5,611 nucleotides of DNA, from NCBI GenBank assembly GCA_019747615.1, contig JAIEQQ010000532.1, positions 1-5,611 on the forward strand, written 5' to 3'. The stretch comes from Phycisphaerales bacterium. GTDB taxonomy: Bacteria; Planctomycetota; Phycisphaerae; Phycisphaerales; UBA1924. Both the position numbers and the translations under genes were made by a program. The notes under the pieces are model-generated. The model did no database searches. It was given only the letters and a program-made list of their open reading frames with translations, and was not told the origin of the DNA. This document shows positions 3,534 to 5,611 of this stretch, one piece after another (position 1 is the first letter of the stretch; the number at the start of each line of letters is the position of its first letter).

Positions 3534-5611
3534 GTGACACGACTCTCGAATCGTTCGCCCCTTGCGTTGGCCGCGCTGGCCGGTTGCCTGAGCTGTGCCG
3601 CGTCTGCGCACGCGCAGAACCCGTACAACCCTGACCCGTTCGGGCCGATTTTCGTTCAAACCGACGGCAACTTCCAATCGTTCAACCTCTCCGGCCCCGG
3701 ATCGAACCCGGAGATTGGGACCTACAGCCGCGCGACGATCACCCTCGATTGGAGCCGCAACGGCGGTTCGGGCATCCAGTTCCAGAACGACTCGCGCATC
3801 GCGATCGTCAACGCCAACTTCAGCGGCGTGCCGACCATCCCGGCGAACATTACGACCTTCTTCGGCGGCCCCGGCGGCAGCCCGCCCACGACGGCGGCGA
3901 GCAACCAGCTCGACGCGAACATCCGCTGGGACAACGTGCCGTTCACGACGCCGTTCGTGCGTGTGTCGGGCCAGCCCGCACCGTTGGTACTCGCGTACCG
4001 CACCGCGCGCACCGGCGGCGGGCCGGTCCTCTGGTCAAACATCAACGTCACGATCTCGCCCGCCCCCGTGCCGCCGCCGTTCGAGGTTTGCACCAACGCC
4101 ATCGACCTCGAGTCTTCGCTCTTTGGCATCGGCGTTGGCACGACGGTCGTAGATTTCCCTCGCGATATCCGCGACTCCGTTGGTCTGCCGATCACCACGC
4201 CGGGGCTCGAGTGCCTGGAAGGCACGCCGAAGCGTTACGGCGTCTGGTACCGCGTGCGAGTTCAAGACACCGACAACTACACGTTCCAGACGTCCAATCC
4301 CGACAACTCGGTGCGCAACAACATCATGGCCATCTATCAGGCCACCGATGAGAACAACCCCTGCGACACTCTCATGCCGATCCGTTGCAGCGCGCTGAAC
4401 GGCTTCCAGAACGTGAACCTCAGCAGCACCGTCGGCTCGGGATTCATCACCCTGACCGCCGGAACGACGTATTACGTGCTTGTTGCCCGCGCCACCACTT
4501 TCCCGCTCCAGCAGCCCGTCACCGCCGATCCGATTGGCGAGCAGGCCTATGTCCTCGGTGTCACGCGAGTCGGCCCATTGACCGTTGCCGCGTGCGGCGG
4601 GCCGAACAACACTGGTGAGGTCGAGCCCAACGACAACCTCTCTCGCGCCACACCCGTCGTCTTCAACAACCTCGGCGACAGCTTCTGCGGCACCAGCACC
4701 GGCTCGGCCTCGCTGAACGTGGGCGCGACATCGCTGGACTACTTCAGCGTGAAGTTCCCCGCCGCGCCGGGCATCCGGCGTCAGCGCGTCACGATCAGCA
4801 CGTCGGCGGTGGTCAACAGCACCTCAACGCACACGCTGACGTCGCGATCGCTTCGTCAGGATGGCGCGGCCAACTCGCCGTGCTTCCCGCTGGCGTCGTC
4901 GGATCAGCCAATCGGCTCGGCGTGGCCGACCTTTGGTAACACGCCGCGCTCGCTGGCGTTCTACACGCTGGGAAACTCGGCGGATCCGAACGATCGCACC
5001 GCGTTCTTCAGTGTTGCCGGCTCGATCGGCACGAGCCCGATCACCGGTCTGACGACCGGCACGCTCGGGACGTACACCGTGACGTGGGACCGTTCGACGC
5101 TGGTGACGCCGACGCCGCTGAGCCGCGAGCTGAAGCCCGGGAGCGTGACGATCCTCTCCAGCACGATGCTGAACAACGACAGCACGGACACGAAGTTCTG
5201 GGTGCTCGATAGCAGCTTCAACCCGATCCCCGGCTATGGCAACGACGACTTCGGCGGCACCAGCGACCAGGGTTACTCGGGCATGACGCGAACGTTCGCA
5301 CCGGGAACCTATTACCTGGCGATCGCGCCCGGCTTCTTCAGCCAGAACCTTGTGCTCGGCCTGCCCTCACCGGCCGATGACGATGTGAAGGACCAGATCG
5401 GCGTCTTCCCGTACCCGGGCGTCTTGGCCACTGCGAACGTCACGGCGTACTCCAACCGCGTGATCTCGTTCTTCGACACCGACGGGCGCGTCACCGCGAC
5501 TTGGAGCGTTTCGCCTGTTGCGCCGGGCAATCAGCTCGACCTGGAGCGCATCGAAGAGGTCGCCTTCTTCCGCTTCGATATCGCGTCGCCGACCGTCCGC
5601 TGCAACCCCGC
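3534..5611 (+). CDS. Large secreted multidomain beta protein with EPND/PPC-like domains (C-terminus beyond window)
   Basis: One uninterrupted frame runs from GTG 3534 to the last base, 692 codons without a stop, so the gene is cut by the window edge. Residues 1-27 are a signal peptide ending AHA27|Q28. An alternative reading is a lipoprotein signal, since LAGC at 15-18 fits a lipobox. Residues 28-180 form a Gly/Asn/Ser/Thr-rich beta domain I do not recognise. From about 184 (C186-T-N-A-I) to 350 is a pre-peptidase-C-terminal-like domain: YTFQTSN at 249, paired C277 and C285, and GTTYYVLVAR at 310-319. E364-P-N-D opens a further unit with C385 and C450, containing a DYFSV segment. A last unit from about 532 has GNDD at 569-572 and FAPGTYYLAI from 588. 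Such units are typical of Phycisphaerae exported proteins; no catalytic motif is visible. A sorting tail or dockerin may lie downstream. It is divergent from the HTH-like gene. The frame and secretion are firm; domain names come from recollected motif resemblance. Confidence 0.88.
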   Translation, partial: MTRLSNRSPLALAALAGCLSCAASAHAQNPYNPDPFGPIFVQTDGNFQSFNLSGPGSNPEIGTYSRATITLDWSRNGGSGIQFQNDSRIAIVNANFSGVPTIPANITTFFGGPGGSPPTTAASNQLDANIRWDNVPFTTPFVRVSGQPAPLVLAYRTARTGGGPVLWSNINVTISPAPVPPPFEVCTNAIDLESSLFGIGVGTTVVDFPRDIRDSVGLPITTPGLECLEGTPKRYGVWYRVRVQDTDNYTFQTSNPDNSVRNNIMAIYQATDENNPCDTLMPIRCSALNGFQNVNLSSTVGSGFITLTAGTTYYVLVARATTFPLQQPVTADPIGEQAYVLGVTRVGPLTVAACGGPNNTGEVEPNDNLSRATPVVFNNLGDSFCGTSTGSASLNVGATSLDYFSVKFPAAPGIRRQRVTISTSAVVNSTSTHTLTSRSLRQDGAANSPCFPLASSDQPIGSAWPTFGNTPRSLAFYTLGNSADPNDRTAFFSVAGSIGTSPITGLTTGTLGTYTVTWDRSTLVTPTPLSRELKPGSVTILSSTMLNNDSTDTKFWVLDSSFNPIPGYGNDDFGGTSDQGYSGMTRTFAPGTYYLAIAPGFFSQNLVLGLPSPADDDVKDQIGVFPYPGVLATANVTAYSNRVISFFDTDGRVTATWSVSPVAPGNQLDLERIEEVAFFRFDIASPTVRCNP

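Noticed and set aside
3595..4351. Long overlapping frames rich in Arg, Pro and Ser within the secreted-protein gene
   Set aside because: They are high-GC shadows of the frame starting at 3534, which is open to the window end and carries a signal peptide and recognisable beta-domain motifs.

Overview
The base composition is high GC. The features point to a planctomycete, most likely of the class Phycisphaerae: secreted proteins built from NxxGxxAF-type tandem repeats, EPND/pre-peptidase-C-like beta domains, and a short C-terminal IPTPG-hydrophobic-RRRRR anchor of the PEP-CTERM kind. This placement rests on protein style, because the window contains no marker gene.

Layout. Positions 1-187 hold small hairpins, a candidate promoter and the leader of the first gene. 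Positions 188-1878 (+) encode one secreted tandem-repeat protein whose reading frame is broken near position 990. The 5' part carries the signal peptide and the 3' part carries the anchor. The repeat period continues across the break, so this is one gene of about 563 codons with a one-base defect. A 14-bp perfect stem-loop terminator follows at 1933-1970. Positions 2088-3314 (-) encode a 408-residue cytoplasmic protein of unknown function, with an N-terminal helix-turn-helix-like segment and a probable coiled coil. Positions 3315-3533 form a divergent intergenic region with candidate promoters facing both ways. From 3534 (+) to the window edge runs a large secreted multidomain protein. It is open through the last base, so its C-terminus lies outside the window.

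How the parts relate. The two + strand genes look like exported, surface-attached or extracellular proteins of a kind common in Phycisphaerae. Nothing in the sequence ties them to a shared pathway. The minus-strand gene converges on the first gene and diverges from the third. If its HTH is real, it could regulate itself and the third gene from the shared upstream region, but that is inference. I see no tRNA, rRNA, CRISPR array, transposon, phage module or recognisable defence system. The points most worth checking are the frameshift inside a repeat motif, the shared divergent promoter region, and the ambiguous signal peptide of the last gene.
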